Assembly (NCBI GenBank): GCA_002348545.1
Contig: DEBM01000024.1
Span: 7,886-60,575, forward strand
Length of the DNA: 52,690 nt
DNA from: Balneolaceae bacterium UBA2956
GTDB lineage: Bacteria > Bacteroidota > Rhodothermia > Balneolales > Balneolaceae
Direction: 5' to 3'
A model generated the notes under the pieces. It ran no database searches and was not told where the DNA came from. It saw only the letters and a program-made list of their open reading frames with translations. This document shows positions 36,327 to 46,441 of this stretch, piece by piece (position 1 is the first letter of the stretch; every line of letters starts with the position of its first letter). Made by a program: the position numbers and the translations under genes.

Positions 36327-39026
36327 ATGACCTTTTTTATTAGCCAATATCTGAATAAGAGATTCTTATTATCGATATCATGCATAACAGCCTTTTTTTT
36401 ATTTAACTGGTTAGGGAGTATAATTTTAGCAGCTCAAAACTTTGTACCTAAACAAACCCATGAAGTCGCGCAAATTCCTGACATAACTCACCCTGAAACT
36501 CAAAATTTACATCAAGATTTACATTTCGAACTTAGCCCCCACCAGGGCTTTTATACGGATTCGGTCGAGTTAAAGCTGCTCAACAAAGAGTCTGGATGGA
36601 GCTATTATTTTAATGTGCAAGGGAAAAAGCCAGTTGATTGGATATTTCCTGAGGAAGGGATTACACTAAAGGCTTCGAATGTAATACGTATTCTTGCCAT
36701 TCAATCCGAAACCCAAGATACTGTTGAAGGATTTTATACTTACTTGTTAAATCAAGAGCCTAGCTTACCAGTATTGTCACTAATTTTTGAGCCTAGTGAT
36801 TTTTTTTCCGGAGACCGTGGTATATATGTGAAAGGGTCAAACGGTATACCTGGTTATTGCAAAAGCACTCCTCATAATTGGAATCAGGATTGGGAGCGAC
36901 CAGTTCAGATGACACTTTTTGAGCAGGATAGTAAAACCTCAAGAACACCTGTGTTTTCGGTACCTGTGGGGGTAAAAATTGGGGGTGGGTGTACTCGCCT
37001 GTATGATCAAAAATCCCTCGATATATACTTTCGGGCTGATTATGGACTCTCTCGACTGAATTATCCGCTCTTTTCAGATAAGCCGATCACTGAGTTCAAT
37101 CGCCTTTCACTTCGTAATGGTGGGCAAGATTGGTACCGTGCAATGATTCGTAACACTTATTCTCAAGAACTCATACGAGGGAGAATGGATTTGGGGTATC
37201 AATCGTACAAATACGTAGCGGTCTATTTTAATGGGCAATATTGGGGGATTCACATTCTTAGGGAGAAACAAAATGAAGATTTTATAGAATCCAATTATGG
37301 GATCGATGCCGATGCTGTTGATTTACTCTCAGGAAATGCTTCAGTAAGTGAAGGTTCTTCGGAACATTACGAACAGATGCTAGAATATGTGAACCAGAAC
37401 GGTTTGGAAGATTCGGTGCATTATGCATGGATAAAAGAACATATGGATGTAGAACAGTATATGGACTACCTAATTACCGAAATTTTTTTAGCAAACGGAG
37501 ATTGGCCGGCAAACAACATAAAGTATTGGAGGGCGCAGTCAGATTCAGGAAAATGGCGTTGGATTTTATATGATGCAGATATGACCATGGATAGTCACTC
37601 GCGTGGCCGATTAGAAACAAACATATTTGAGAAGCTACATATGCTCATAGAAACCAATTATGAGCATCCAACGTGGTCAACTTTTCTTATGCGAAAATTA
37701 TTAGAGAATTCAGCATTTAAGGCCTCTTTTGTGCAGCGGTATAGTGTGCATTTACAGCTTAGTTTTAATTCAGGAAGATCACTTGCTCTGATGGATAGTA
37801 TTTCTGGACTAATAGCATCTGAAGTACCGGATCATATGCGGCGTTGGTCTAAATCCATGCGCTTAGGAAATGATATGAATTGGGAAAAACATCTTGAGGT
37901 TATAGGCAATTTTCTAAGTCAACGACCAGAAAAAGAACGGGAACACATCAGGAGTTTTTTCGGAACAGCACAATTACATAGCCTTAGTACAAATATAAAC
38001 CGCACAAAATCTGGTGTCATTCGGGTTGAAGGAGCTCGAAGTGACACCACTGAATATGTGTTACTATATGAAGGTCTACCTGCCCAACTTCGAGCTATAC
38101 CTGCTGCTGGATACCGGTTTGTCCGTTGGGAGGGCCTTAGTCAATCCAGTAGTACCGATATACAAGTCACACTCTATGAAAACGGCCAGATTCATGCATT
38201 ATTTGAACCTATTCCATCTACGCAGACTAGCGAGGTAGTTATTAACGAAATTCATTACAATGCTGCAGATGATAAGGATTCCGATGATTGGGTTGAATTA
38301 TATAACCCAAATGACTATCCAGTTGATTTGAGTTACTGGTTTTTTTCTGATGCGGATGATACTCATCGGTATTATTTAACTCCGGGTAGCTTATTGGCAA
38401 AAGGAGGTTTTAGGGTGTTGGTTCGGAAACCAGAAGAATTTGCAGCCATCTACCCAACGGTTACCGTTGCAGAAGGTCCAATTGGATTTGGGTTTGCTGG
38501 TTCGGGAGAATTATTGCGACTGTTTAACGCGCAAGGACAGTTAATAGATTCTGTCCGATACGATGATCAGTTACCTTGGCCAACGGCTGCAGATGGACAA
38601 GGAGCTAGTTTAGCCCTAGTAAATCCTTTATTAGATAATGCAAACGCTCATTTTTGGAGTGCCTCTTCAAATGGAGGAACTCCAGGGGGGGCTAATTTAG
38701 ATGTATTAGTTGCCAATGAATTGGAGGATCATCACCCGAATAACTCAGACTACCCATACCAAACACAACTTGGGAATAATTATCCAAACCCCTTTAATCC
38801 GACAACAACAATACCATTTAGTATAGAAAAGGCTTCAAAAGTTAAACTCACCGTCTATGATATGTTAGGTCGCTCAGTGCTGCTGCTAATGAATGAATAT
38901 CGCGCTGCAGGGACTCATGAAGTGCGATTCAATGCCGGGAAGGTTGGGATTTCAAGCGGCTTGTATTTATATACCTTAGAATTTGACGGGAAGTATCTGA
39001 CAAAAACTATGCTACTTTTAAAATAA
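36327..39026 (+). CDS. Exported CotH-like kinase with lamin-tail and type A sorting domains
   Basis: The product is 899 residues from the ATG at 36327; a TTG four codons upstream is the alternative. After a signal (ending IILAAQNF), residues about 130-470 are a CotH domain: LSLIFEPSDFFSGDRGIYVK, VKIGGGCTRLYDQKSLDI, FNRLSLRNGG, YWGIHILREKQ, and the active-site-like RWILYDADMTMD. CotH proteins of spore coats are atypical secreted protein kinases. A lamin-tail domain follows (about 620-750, VVINEIHYNAADDKDSDDWV). The end (NNYPNPFNPTTTIPFS to TKTMLLLK) is a type A sorting domain. The protein should be surface-exposed or released. It is a lone gene, divergent from rplM. A short GGGAGG/CTTCCC inverted repeat follows the stop but lacks a T-run. 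Confidence 0.9.
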   Translation: MTFFISQYLNKRFLLSISCITAFFLFNWLGSIILAAQNFVPKQTHEVAQIPDITHPETQNLHQDLHFELSPHQGFYTDSVELKLLNKESGWSYYFNVQGKKPVDWIFPEEGITLKASNVIRILAIQSETQDTVEGFYTYLLNQEPSLPVLSLIFEPSDFFSGDRGIYVKGSNGIPGYCKSTPHNWNQDWERPVQMTLFEQDSKTSRTPVFSVPVGVKIGGGCTRLYDQKSLDIYFRADYGLSRLNYPLFSDKPITEFNRLSLRNGGQDWYRAMIRNTYSQELIRGRMDLGYQSYKYVAVYFNGQYWGIHILREKQNEDFIESNYGIDADAVDLLSGNASVSEGSSEHYEQMLEYVNQNGLEDSVHYAWIKEHMDVEQYMDYLITEIFLANGDWPANNIKYWRAQSDSGKWRWILYDADMTMDSHSRGRLETNIFEKLHMLIETNYEHPTWSTFLMRKLLENSAFKASFVQRYSVHLQLSFNSGRSLALMDSISGLIASEVPDHMRRWSKSMRLGNDMNWEKHLEVIGNFLSQRPEKEREHIRSFFGTAQLHSLSTNINRTKSGVIRVEGARSDTTEYVLLYEGLPAQLRAIPAAGYRFVRWEGLSQSSSTDIQVTLYENGQIHALFEPIPSTQTSEVVINEIHYNAADDKDSDDWVELYNPNDYPVDLSYWFFSDADDTHRYYLTPGSLLAKGGFRVLVRKPEEFAAIYPTVTVAEGPIGFGFAGSGELLRLFNAQGQLIDSVRYDDQLPWPTAADGQGASLALVNPLLDNANAHFWSASSNGGTPGGANLDVLVANELEDHHPNNSDYPYQTQLGNNYPNPFNPTTTIPFSIEKASKVKLTVYDMLGRSVLLLMNEYRAAGTHEVRFNAGKVGISSGLYLYTLEFDGKYLTKTMLLLK

Positions 39027-39101
39027 GCCGCATGAAAAGGGAGGTAAGACTTCCCCAAATAGAGAAAATATTCGTATTTTAATTTATGGTAAAGAGTTAG
39101 T

Positions 39102-39126
39102 AAGTGTCTTATTGAAATAAGCACTT
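39102..39126 (+). promoter_or_regulatory. Bulged hairpin in the acnA upstream region
   Basis: Arms AAGTG + CTTAT (39102-39106, 39108-39112) pair with ATAAG + CACTT (39117-39126), leaving a single bulged T (39107) and a TGAA loop. It sits 60 bases before the acnA ATG and has no T-run, so it is not a terminator of the CotH-like gene. It may be a leader element. Confidence 0.45.
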
Positions 39127-39186
39127 GCAGGTCGCTTTACAAATTAAATAACCAAATACTCAACACATTCATAAACAGACTCCTAA

Positions 39187-41892
39187 ATGAGCGATTTTAA
39201 AAATACAAGAGTAGCATTTGAAACGGGAAATGGCACAGCATACATGTTTAGCTTGTCCAAACTAAAAGAGATGGGATTTCAAGGGGTTGATAGATTACCG
39301 TTTTCTATAAAAATCTTACTCGAAGCGGTGTTACGTGAGTATGATGACTATTTAGTTACAGCAAAAGATATTGAAACATTGGCTAATTATGAACCGAAAA
39401 GTCCACAAGGTGAAATACCATTTAAACCTTCACGGGTAGTACTTCAAGATTTTACTGGGGTACCTGCTGTAGTTGACCTGGCCGCACTTCGATCCGCAAT
39501 GAAGCGAATGGGTGGCGACCCAGAGGCCATTAACCCACAAGTTCCTGTAGATTTAGTTATAGATCATTCGGTTCAGGTAGATATGTTTGGACAGGAATAT
39601 GCGTTCATGCATAATGTTGATAAAGAAATGGAGCGTAATCGCGAGCGTTACGAGTTCTTAAAATGGGGTCAGCAAGCATTTGATAATTTCCGAGTAGTAC
39701 CTCCAGGGCGCGGAATTGTACACCAAGTAAATCTCGAATATTTAGCGCGTGGAATTTTTACAAGAACCGAAGCCGATGAATCCGTTACTGCCTATCCTGA
39801 CACCCTAGTAGGAACTGATTCCCATACTACGATGATTAATGGACTTGGAATTTTAGGATGGGGTGTTGGAGGTATCGAGGCGGAAGCAGCAATGCTGGGG
39901 CAACCTATTAGTATGTTGGTTCCAGAGGTTGTAGGGATGAAATTAACCGGAAAGCTTAGAGAGGGTGTAACTGCGACCGATTTGACTCTAACCGTAACCC
40001 AGATGCTTCGTAAGCATGGTGTAGTAGGGAAATTTGTAGAGTTTTATGGCGAAGGTATTAGCAATATGAGCCTGCCCGACCGTGCAACCATAGCCAATAT
40101 GGCTCCGGAATATGGTGCTACTATGGGATTCTTTCCTATCGATAATGAATCGCTACGGTATATGAGGCGCACTGGCCGTTCGGAGGAGTTGGTTCAATTG
40201 GTTGAGCATTATACCAAAGAACAAGGTTTATTCCGCACCGATGAAACTCCTGATCCTGACTTCACTAGTACTTTAGTATTGGATTTAAGCAAGGTTGAAA
40301 CTTCCTTAGCAGGCCCAAAATTACCACATGATCGAATAACATTGGGTAATATGAAGCGCACATTTGAGGCGGCACTGACAAGCGATAATCCTACTATGGG
40401 CTTTGCACTAGCTCACGATCAGCTAGCCAATAAAGCGATGTACCGCAATGGTCAAGAAATTCAAATGAAACATGGTGATGTGGTAATTGCTGCCATAACA
40501 AGTTGTACTAATACTTCGAATCCTAGTGTTATGCTAGGAGCAGGTATTGTTGCTAAGAAAGCGGTTGAGCGAGGTTTAAAGGTTCCAGCGTATGTCAAAA
40601 CCTCTTTAGCGCCTGGTTCTAGAGTCGTGACTGAGTATTTGAATGAAGCTGGTCTAACCGAATACTTGGATACCCTTGGCTTTAATCTAGTTGGCTACGG
40701 CTGTACTACTTGCATTGGGAATTCAGGGCCACTGCCTGCAGCTGTAGAACAGGCAGTCAAAGAGGGGGATTTGATAGTAGCAGGAGTGCTATCAGGAAAC
40801 CGAAACTTCGAAGGACGTATTCATCCTTATGTGAAGGCTAATTTCTTGGCTTCACCTCCTTTAGTAGTGGCTTATGCACTTGCAGGCACTGTTGACATTG
40901 ATCTCGCAACCGAGCCAGTTGGCAAGGACAAAGATGGTAATGAAGTGTATTTAAAAGAACTCTGGCCAACTACGGACGAAATTGCAGCAGAATTGGATAA
41001 TGCTATTCGTCCAGATCTATTTAATAAGATGTATGAAGATGTATTTGAGTCACCAACTTGGGAAGCAATACCAGTTAGTGGTGGAGAATTATTTGGCTGG
41101 AAGGATTCATCTACTTACATACAAGAACCTCCTTTTTTCATAAGTATGACTGATGAATACCGTCCTATTCAAGCTATAAAGGGAGCTCGCGCATTGGTAA
41201 AAGTAGGCGATTCAATTACTACAGATCATATTTCCCCAGCGGGGAATATTAAAGAGGATGCCCCTGCAGGGCTGTTTTTAAAGGAAAATGGGGTGCAAAG
41301 CGCAGATTTTAACTCATACGGGTCACGTAGAGGGAATGACCGGATCATGACCCGAGGTACATTTGCCAATGTACGTTTCAAAAATCAATTAGCACCTGGA
41401 ACAGAAGGTGGGTTTACCACTTATTTCCCTGATAATGAAGTCACCAGTATTTTCGATGCTTCTTTAAAATATAAAGCATCAAATACCACGCTTGTGGCAC
41501 TTGCCGGTAAACAGTACGGAACCGGATCATCTCGTGATTGGGCTGCAAAAGGTACTAACCTACTAGGTGTTAAAGCTGTGATAGCTGAGTCTTATGAGCG
41601 TATTCATCGATCTAATTTAGTACAAATGGGGGTACTTCCTCTCCAGTACAAGGCGGGTATAACCGCCGATAGCTTGGGGCTGGATGGCACCGAGTATTTT
41701 GATATCGCAGTAAATGATTCGGTACAAGCACGTCAAGAAATTCAAGTTATGGCCACCAAAACCGATGGTACAGTTATTGAATTTAATACTGATTGCCGCA
41801 TTGATACTCCAGTCGAAGTAGACTACTATCGAAACGGTGGCATTTTACATACCGTATTGCTGGATTATGTCCAAAAAAACCAAGTTGATTAA
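39187..41892 (+). CDS. acnA: Aconitate hydratase, AcnA/IRP type
   Basis: The 901-residue protein has the AcnA order of motifs: VVDLAALRSAMKRMGGDP, VDHSVQVD-like VIDHSVQVDMFGQ, GTDSHTTMINGLGILGWGVG, then TSCTNTSNPSVM and GCTTCIGNSGPL, which supply the three [4Fe-4S] cysteines. GDSITTDHISPAG and YGTGSSRDWAAKGT in the swivel domain bind substrate. It isomerises citrate and isocitrate in the TCA cycle. Apo-forms of this family can bind RNA in other bacteria, so post-transcriptional activity is possible but not shown here. It stands alone on the + strand. Confidence 0.97.
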   Translation: MSDFKNTRVAFETGNGTAYMFSLSKLKEMGFQGVDRLPFSIKILLEAVLREYDDYLVTAKDIETLANYEPKSPQGEIPFKPSRVVLQDFTGVPAVVDLAALRSAMKRMGGDPEAINPQVPVDLVIDHSVQVDMFGQEYAFMHNVDKEMERNRERYEFLKWGQQAFDNFRVVPPGRGIVHQVNLEYLARGIFTRTEADESVTAYPDTLVGTDSHTTMINGLGILGWGVGGIEAEAAMLGQPISMLVPEVVGMKLTGKLREGVTATDLTLTVTQMLRKHGVVGKFVEFYGEGISNMSLPDRATIANMAPEYGATMGFFPIDNESLRYMRRTGRSEELVQLVEHYTKEQGLFRTDETPDPDFTSTLVLDLSKVETSLAGPKLPHDRITLGNMKRTFEAALTSDNPTMGFALAHDQLANKAMYRNGQEIQMKHGDVVIAAITSCTNTSNPSVMLGAGIVAKKAVERGLKVPAYVKTSLAPGSRVVTEYLNEAGLTEYLDTLGFNLVGYGCTTCIGNSGPLPAAVEQAVKEGDLIVAGVLSGNRNFEGRIHPYVKANFLASPPLVVAYALAGTVDIDLATEPVGKDKDGNEVYLKELWPTTDEIAAELDNAIRPDLFNKMYEDVFESPTWEAIPVSGGELFGWKDSSTYIQEPPFFISMTDEYRPIQAIKGARALVKVGDSITTDHISPAGNIKEDAPAGLFLKENGVQSADFNSYGSRRGNDRIMTRGTFANVRFKNQLAPGTEGGFTTYFPDNEVTSIFDASLKYKASNTTLVALAGKQYGTGSSRDWAAKGTNLLGVKAVIAESYERIHRSNLVQMGVLPLQYKAGITADSLGLDGTEYFDIAVNDSVQARQEIQVMATKTDGTVIEFNTDCRIDTPVEVDYYRNGGILHTVLLDYVQKNQVD

Positions 41893-41955
41893 CAAATTTG
41901 CTAAAATCCAAAGCGACCACTTATAAAGGCACCCGAAACATTTGTCGCTAAGGGT

Positions 41956-43173
41956 TTATTTGGTTGGTAAATCGCTCATTGAAAAGCGTACAGCCAGTCT
42001 CTTTGCTGTGCTGGGTACTTGCAATATAAATTGGATAAGTAATTGCTTAAGCCATTGAAGCTTAGATTTTCGCCCCATTTTCATATTCCAGTGTGCTCGT
42101 CGAGTTACCTCAGTTATTACAGCATCAAAATTGGTAGAGTATGAAGTAGGCGGTAGAGGATTTTTTGAGGAATTATAAAGTTTGTCTTCATTTTGTAGTT
42201 TTTTAAGATCTAAGGCAAGTTGCCATGCTCCTAACCATCCTAAATTCATTCCTTGTCCGCCAATAGGACTGATTACATGGGCGGCATCACCTACTAGAAA
42301 GAAACGATTTTTCTGTCGTACGGCTGCCCTATGGTGCTGTACACCAAAACTGCTAATCATCGAGCATGAGGATATATCGGGTCTTACACCCACTCGAGCA
42401 TAGATGCTCTCAGTAAGCCAATGAGGTTGTGGGTTGGATTGATAGTGCTCAGTCTTAATAACCCATCTTCTTTTTTGTTCAGCAATTGGAAAAGATTCAA
42501 CCAAACCTTCTGAAGTGATATACACATAAGGAGGAGATTGAGCATACTCTAGGTCGGAAAAATCTCCCATTGCATAGGTGTCTGGATATGGACTTCCAGT
42601 ATATGCTATACCTGCCATACTTCTAAGAGCGCTATCTTTACCGTCACATGCAATCAATATAGGGCTTTTATCTTCCTGGCTTTCAGAAACTTGTGTATCA
42701 GGTGATTGTGAAATTTCATCTGAATAAACAACTAAATGATTTCCATTATCCTGAAAATCTGTCACCTCGAAACCATATCGAATAGAATGAGACGAAAGCA
42801 CAGAAACAGCATTTTTTAATATCCTTTCGGTTTCATATTGGGGGTGAATCAAAATATACGGATGCTTCTGTCCAAATTCTTGAGTACTAGAAAAATTAAT
42901 CTCTCCAAGCTTTTTTCTTCCATTGTGTGCAATTCCTTTATCTACCCGAATACCCTTTTTTAAAAACTGATTTAACAGTCCTAATTCATCCAGCATATCT
43001 AAGCATGGTGGGTGAATTCCCAGTGATCGAGTATCAGAAATAGGCGTATGTCTTTTCTCAATCACAACGCAATTAAATCCTCTTAAATGCAACGATAATA
43101 CTTGAAATAAGCCTACTGGACCAGCCCCGACGACTATGATCGGTGCACATTCTTGAGATTCAGACGCTGTCAT
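41956..43173 (-). CDS. FAD-dependent monooxygenase (PHBH-like) of the polyketide cluster
   Basis: The 405-residue product has an N-terminal FAD dinucleotide fold, IIVVGAGPVGLF (residues about 12-23) with ...CVVIEKR, and the group A flavoprotein hydroxylase motif FLVGDAAHVISPIGGQG followed by MNLGWLGAWQLA. Such enzymes hydroxylate aromatic rings with NAD(P)H and oxygen. Its start overlaps the methyltransferase stop by four bases. With the type III polyketide synthase it matches the gene set of phenolic-lipid operons such as srsABC of Streptomyces griseus, where the flavoprotein makes a hydroquinone/quinone. It is the last gene of the run. Confidence 0.9.
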   Translation of the reverse strand: MTASESQECAPIIVVGAGPVGLFQVLSLHLRGFNCVVIEKRHTPISDTRSLGIHPPCLDMLDELGLLNQFLKKGIRVDKGIAHNGRKKLGEINFSSTQEFGQKHPYILIHPQYETERILKNAVSVLSSHSIRYGFEVTDFQDNGNHLVVYSDEISQSPDTQVSESQEDKSPILIACDGKDSALRSMAGIAYTGSPYPDTYAMGDFSDLEYAQSPPYVYITSEGLVESFPIAEQKRRWVIKTEHYQSNPQPHWLTESIYARVGVRPDISSCSMISSFGVQHHRAAVRQKNRFFLVGDAAHVISPIGGQGMNLGWLGAWQLALDLKKLQNEDKLYNSSKNPLPPTSYSTNFDAVITEVTRRAHWNMKMGRKSKLQWLKQLLIQFILQVPSTAKRLAVRFSMSDLPTK

Positions 43174-43913
43174 GATTTTGCCTCATAAATGAGCAGTAAG
43201 CGAAAAGGAAACAATCTATGAACCCTCCAACCTATCAAGCTAAGCTCTTCCAGTTCTTTCTTACGAAAACTCTTTTTCAGGCTAATGCGTCCATCTTCAT
43301 AAATAAATGAAGATCTGGATCTCAGAGGCAAAGCTAGACTAAAGAGGGTATATGCCAAACTACTGCGTTCTAAATCATTACAAATAACCTTAGTACCTAG
43401 TGTTGCACATTCGTTTAAAAATGAATTAATCTCTTCAAAGGGTATATGATGGAGTACGTGATTATTTATAACCAGATCTACTTTATGTTCGCGACGTATC
43501 AACTCAGTAGTGGATATACACTCAAAAAATAGCCCAACGGATTTTTTTTTATTTATATAATCTGTTCCTGCTGACACTATCCTATTGGCTTTGGCCCAAG
43601 CTATCGCGCGATCGTCAATATCTATGCCGATAATATGTGCATTAATTCCATCCTTTTTTAGCCATTTAAATATAAAAAAAGCGATATCCCCGCCCCCACA
43701 ACCTACATCACACACTTTAAATACTTTTCCTTCTTTTTGAATTTCCTTTGCCTGAGGACGAATATAGTTTATATATACCCTATTCCATTGAGATATCAAT
43801 CTATTTAAAGTATAGAAATCGGCATAGGTTTGTTCGAGCTGTTTACAATCGGCATCTTCAGCGTCCATTTGTTCGATTAGATGGGGTTCTCGTTGGCCCA
43901 AAAGCGTAAACAT
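43170..43913 (-). CDS. Class I SAM-dependent methyltransferase of the polyketide cluster
   Basis: The 247-residue protein has the SAM-binding motif FKVCDVGCGGGDIAFF, an acidic residue at the end of strand 2 (IIGIDIDDRAIAWAKA), and motif NNHVLHHIPFEE. Residues 1-60 are helical. It probably methylates the ring or a hydroxyl of the polyketide product, by analogy with SrsB-like enzymes. The gene is seven bases after the polyketide synthase and overlaps the monooxygenase, so the three are certainly cotranscribed. Confidence 0.88.
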   Translation of the reverse strand: MFTLLGQREPHLIEQMDAEDADCKQLEQTYADFYTLNRLISQWNRVYINYIRPQAKEIQKEGKVFKVCDVGCGGGDIAFFIFKWLKKDGINAHIIGIDIDDRAIAWAKANRIVSAGTDYINKKKSVGLFFECISTTELIRREHKVDLVINNHVLHHIPFEEINSFLNECATLGTKVICNDLERSSLAYTLFSLALPLRSRSSFIYEDGRISLKKSFRKKELEELSLIGWRVHRLFPFRLLLIYEAKS

Positions 43914-43920
43914 AGACTAT

Positions 43921-45042
43921 TTAGCTAGGTTCTATGCGTCGTAATAAAGCCGTCTCTATGCTTAGACCCGGGCCAAAAGCCATTACTAATGCAGTATTAC
44001 GTCCTTCGCAAGTATGAGCTTGAGACGGGGGGCGCTTGAGTAGTTCATCCAATACAAATAGAATAGTAGCGCTACTCATGTTGCCATTGTTTCTAAGAAC
44101 TGTTCTAGACGCGTCCAAGGCTTTATCTTCTAGCCCAAAGCTCTGTTCTACTTTATCTAAGATAGCTCGCCCTCCTGGATGTATCGCCCAATAGCCAATA
44201 TCCTCTACCCCTAAATCAAAGCCAGAAAAAAGAGAATCGGTGATACCATTTATATTATTTTTAATAATATCGGGCACGTAGGAGGATAAGGTCATATCAA
44301 AACCTGTATCACCGATAGTCCAGGCCATATCCTGCTCTCCTTCATAGGCTAGATCATTTGCGAAATCTTCTATTTGAAATGCAGACCTCACTGGTTCAAC
44401 AGCAGAAACTAGAACGCCTGCAGATCCATCCGCAAAAACAGACCCTGCTATTAAAGTATCGGGATCAGTTTTAGGGTTAAAGTGCAAAGAACAAAGCTCA
44501 GAAGCCACAATGAGTATCATAGCCTTAGGATCTTGATCACAAAATGCCTTCGCCATACGTAAGGCTGGAAAAGCAGCATAGCAGCCCATAAAGCCTATAT
44601 GATATCGTTCTACACTTGAAGCTAAGCCTAGTTCTTTAACAATTTCATAGTCTGGGCCTGGGGCAAAAAAACCTGTACATGATACCGTTATTACATGACT
44701 TATTGCCGGGAGATCAGTCTTTTTATGTTGCTGAACTAAAGCGCTTGCAGTTTTTAAAAAAAGCTTTTTTGCCGCGGATTCATACTGTTTATTTCGTTCA
44801 CCTGTACTAGGTAAATGTTCTGGGTTAAAACAACGATGAAAAAAACTGAGCGGATCTTCTGAGTAGTAATCATCTAGAACAGTATGGCGGTGATCGATAC
44901 CAGATTGGGTATAGATCCTATGTAAAATAGCCTGTGTCTTCCTGTCACTCTTATGAAAGGATTTTAGTCTATCTAGTATCTCGCGCTGATTACCCTGAGT
45001 TACAGGAACAGATGTTTCTATGTAATGTATGTAGCTAGGCAT
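43921..45042 (-). CDS. Type III polyketide synthase
   Basis: The 373-residue protein is a chalcone synthase-fold enzyme. The catalytic triad is complete: Cys154 in IGFMGCYAAFPALRMAK, His288 in WAIHPGGRAIL and Asn321 in RNNGNMSSATI. The GFGPG-like loop appears as AFGPGLSIE near the end. It condenses a CoA-linked starter with malonyl-CoA units and cyclises the chain into a resorcinol, pyrone or phloroglucinol. The starter cannot be read from the sequence. A long-chain acyl starter giving an alkylresorcinol is the favoured guess given the methyltransferase and monooxygenase that follow. It is not KAS III (FabH), whose motifs differ around Asn. Confidence 0.93.
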   Translation of the reverse strand: MPSYIHYIETSVPVTQGNQREILDRLKSFHKSDRKTQAILHRIYTQSGIDHRHTVLDDYYSEDPLSFFHRCFNPEHLPSTGERNKQYESAAKKLFLKTASALVQQHKKTDLPAISHVITVSCTGFFAPGPDYEIVKELGLASSVERYHIGFMGCYAAFPALRMAKAFCDQDPKAMILIVASELCSLHFNPKTDPDTLIAGSVFADGSAGVLVSAVEPVRSAFQIEDFANDLAYEGEQDMAWTIGDTGFDMTLSSYVPDIIKNNINGITDSLFSGFDLGVEDIGYWAIHPGGRAILDKVEQSFGLEDKALDASRTVLRNNGNMSSATILFVLDELLKRPPSQAHTCEGRNTALVMAFGPGLSIETALLRRIEPS

Positions 45043-45060
45043 ATCACTATTACAATAAAG

Positions 45061-46431
45061 CTATATTTTTGGTTCGGCATCTTTGTTAGTTTTTTTATTC
45101 CGTGTTAAAAGATGGAAGCGTGTATTGTGTAATATAGCAGCAGTAGTTAATCCTGCAATAAGTCCTATCCATAGTCCTTCAGGGCCGTATCTCCCTATAA
45201 AACTCAAATAATAACCGACAGAAAAACCAATAAACCAATAGGAAATTAAGTTGAATACCATAGGCATACGAGTGTCCTTTAAGCCTCGAAGCGCTCCAAA
45301 AGCCCCCACTTGTAAACCGTCGGAAAGTTGAAAAACGGCTGCAAAGAAGACTAAGCTCACTGCTAAATTAGTAACTTCTACATCTTGAGTGTATATACTT
45401 ATGATGGTCTCTGGAAAACTAAAGAGCAATATGGCAGTAATAGTCGTCACACCAGTACAAACAGCAGTACCCATAAACCCCCTAAAACGCGCCTCTCGAA
45501 GAAGCCCTTTTCCCATTGAAACTCCTACGCGTTGTGAAATAGCCAGAGATAATCCCAGAGGAATCATAAAAACAGTAGCGGCAATATTGATAGCCACTTG
45601 GTGTGCAGCAGAAGCCTGTACACTAAGAGTGGCCATGAGTACACTAACGGCTGCAAATAAAAGAACTTCCATTGTTGTACTCAAGGCATTAGGGACTCCA
45701 ATTTTTAATAGTTCAACAATGCGACTCCAATCGGGACCTTTGCTATGAGTAAATATATTGAAACGACGATATGTTTTGAACTTTGCGGTAAATAGTAACA
45801 TAGCAAGTCCACCGGACCATTGCACTAGGGATGTGGCGTACCCAGTACCCTCGGCTCCTAATTGGGGTAGTCCAAAAGCCCCATACATGAATACATAGTC
45901 CGCTGGAATATTGACTATAAGCATACCCAATGCTACCAACATAGCAGGCCTCGTGTAAGCTAATCCTTCACTGAAATAACGAAATCCTGAAAACAAAAAG
46001 TAGGCGGGGATTCCCCAAGATGCTGCCAGCATATAATCAGTTGCAAGGGGTATGATTTCTGGATCAACCCCTACAATAGGCATTAAATTAGGTAGCCATC
46101 GAACCAGAAAAAAAGAAGGAAAAGCAATCAACGCTACTACCCATAACATTTGCCGCGCACTTTTCCCTATTTCATCGAATCGTTTGCCTCCAAGATGATG
46201 TGAAACTACTGGATTAATAGCTACAAGTATTCCGATGCCAAACATGAATACGGGTAGATAGAGTGCATTTCCTACCGCTACTCCAGCAAGGTCTGCGGCA
46301 CTGAGTTGACCTGCCATGATAGTGTCTGTAACATTCAATCCCATTCCCAGCAATTGAGTGCCTACAACAGGTCCACCAATTTTGCCAAGCGCCGAGGCCT
46401 CTTTTTGAACCGAACTAATTGTAATCGACAT
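45061..46431 (-). CDS. MATE-family efflux transporter
   Basis: The 456-residue product has twelve hydrophobic segments and the MATE internal repeat, beginning GGPVVGTQLLGMGLNVTDTIMAG and repeated from about residue 240 (LKIGVPNALSTTMEVLLFAA). Typical family positions such as TDTIMAGQLSAADLAGVAVG are present. It exchanges a cation for an organic solute, often drugs or metabolites. It lies 18 bases upstream of the polyketide synthase, so it may export the cluster product; equally it may be a general efflux pump. It follows the dehydrogenase gene by ten bases. Confidence 0.92.
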   Translation of the reverse strand: MSITISSVQKEASALGKIGGPVVGTQLLGMGLNVTDTIMAGQLSAADLAGVAVGNALYLPVFMFGIGILVAINPVVSHHLGGKRFDEIGKSARQMLWVVALIAFPSFFLVRWLPNLMPIVGVDPEIIPLATDYMLAASWGIPAYFLFSGFRYFSEGLAYTRPAMLVALGMLIVNIPADYVFMYGAFGLPQLGAEGTGYATSLVQWSGGLAMLLFTAKFKTYRRFNIFTHSKGPDWSRIVELLKIGVPNALSTTMEVLLFAAVSVLMATLSVQASAAHQVAINIAATVFMIPLGLSLAISQRVGVSMGKGLLREARFRGFMGTAVCTGVTTITAILLFSFPETIISIYTQDVEVTNLAVSLVFFAAVFQLSDGLQVGAFGALRGLKDTRMPMVFNLISYWFIGFSVGYYLSFIGRYGPEGLWIGLIAGLTTAAILHNTRFHLLTRNKKTNKDAEPKI

Positions 46432-46441
46432 GGTAATATAG

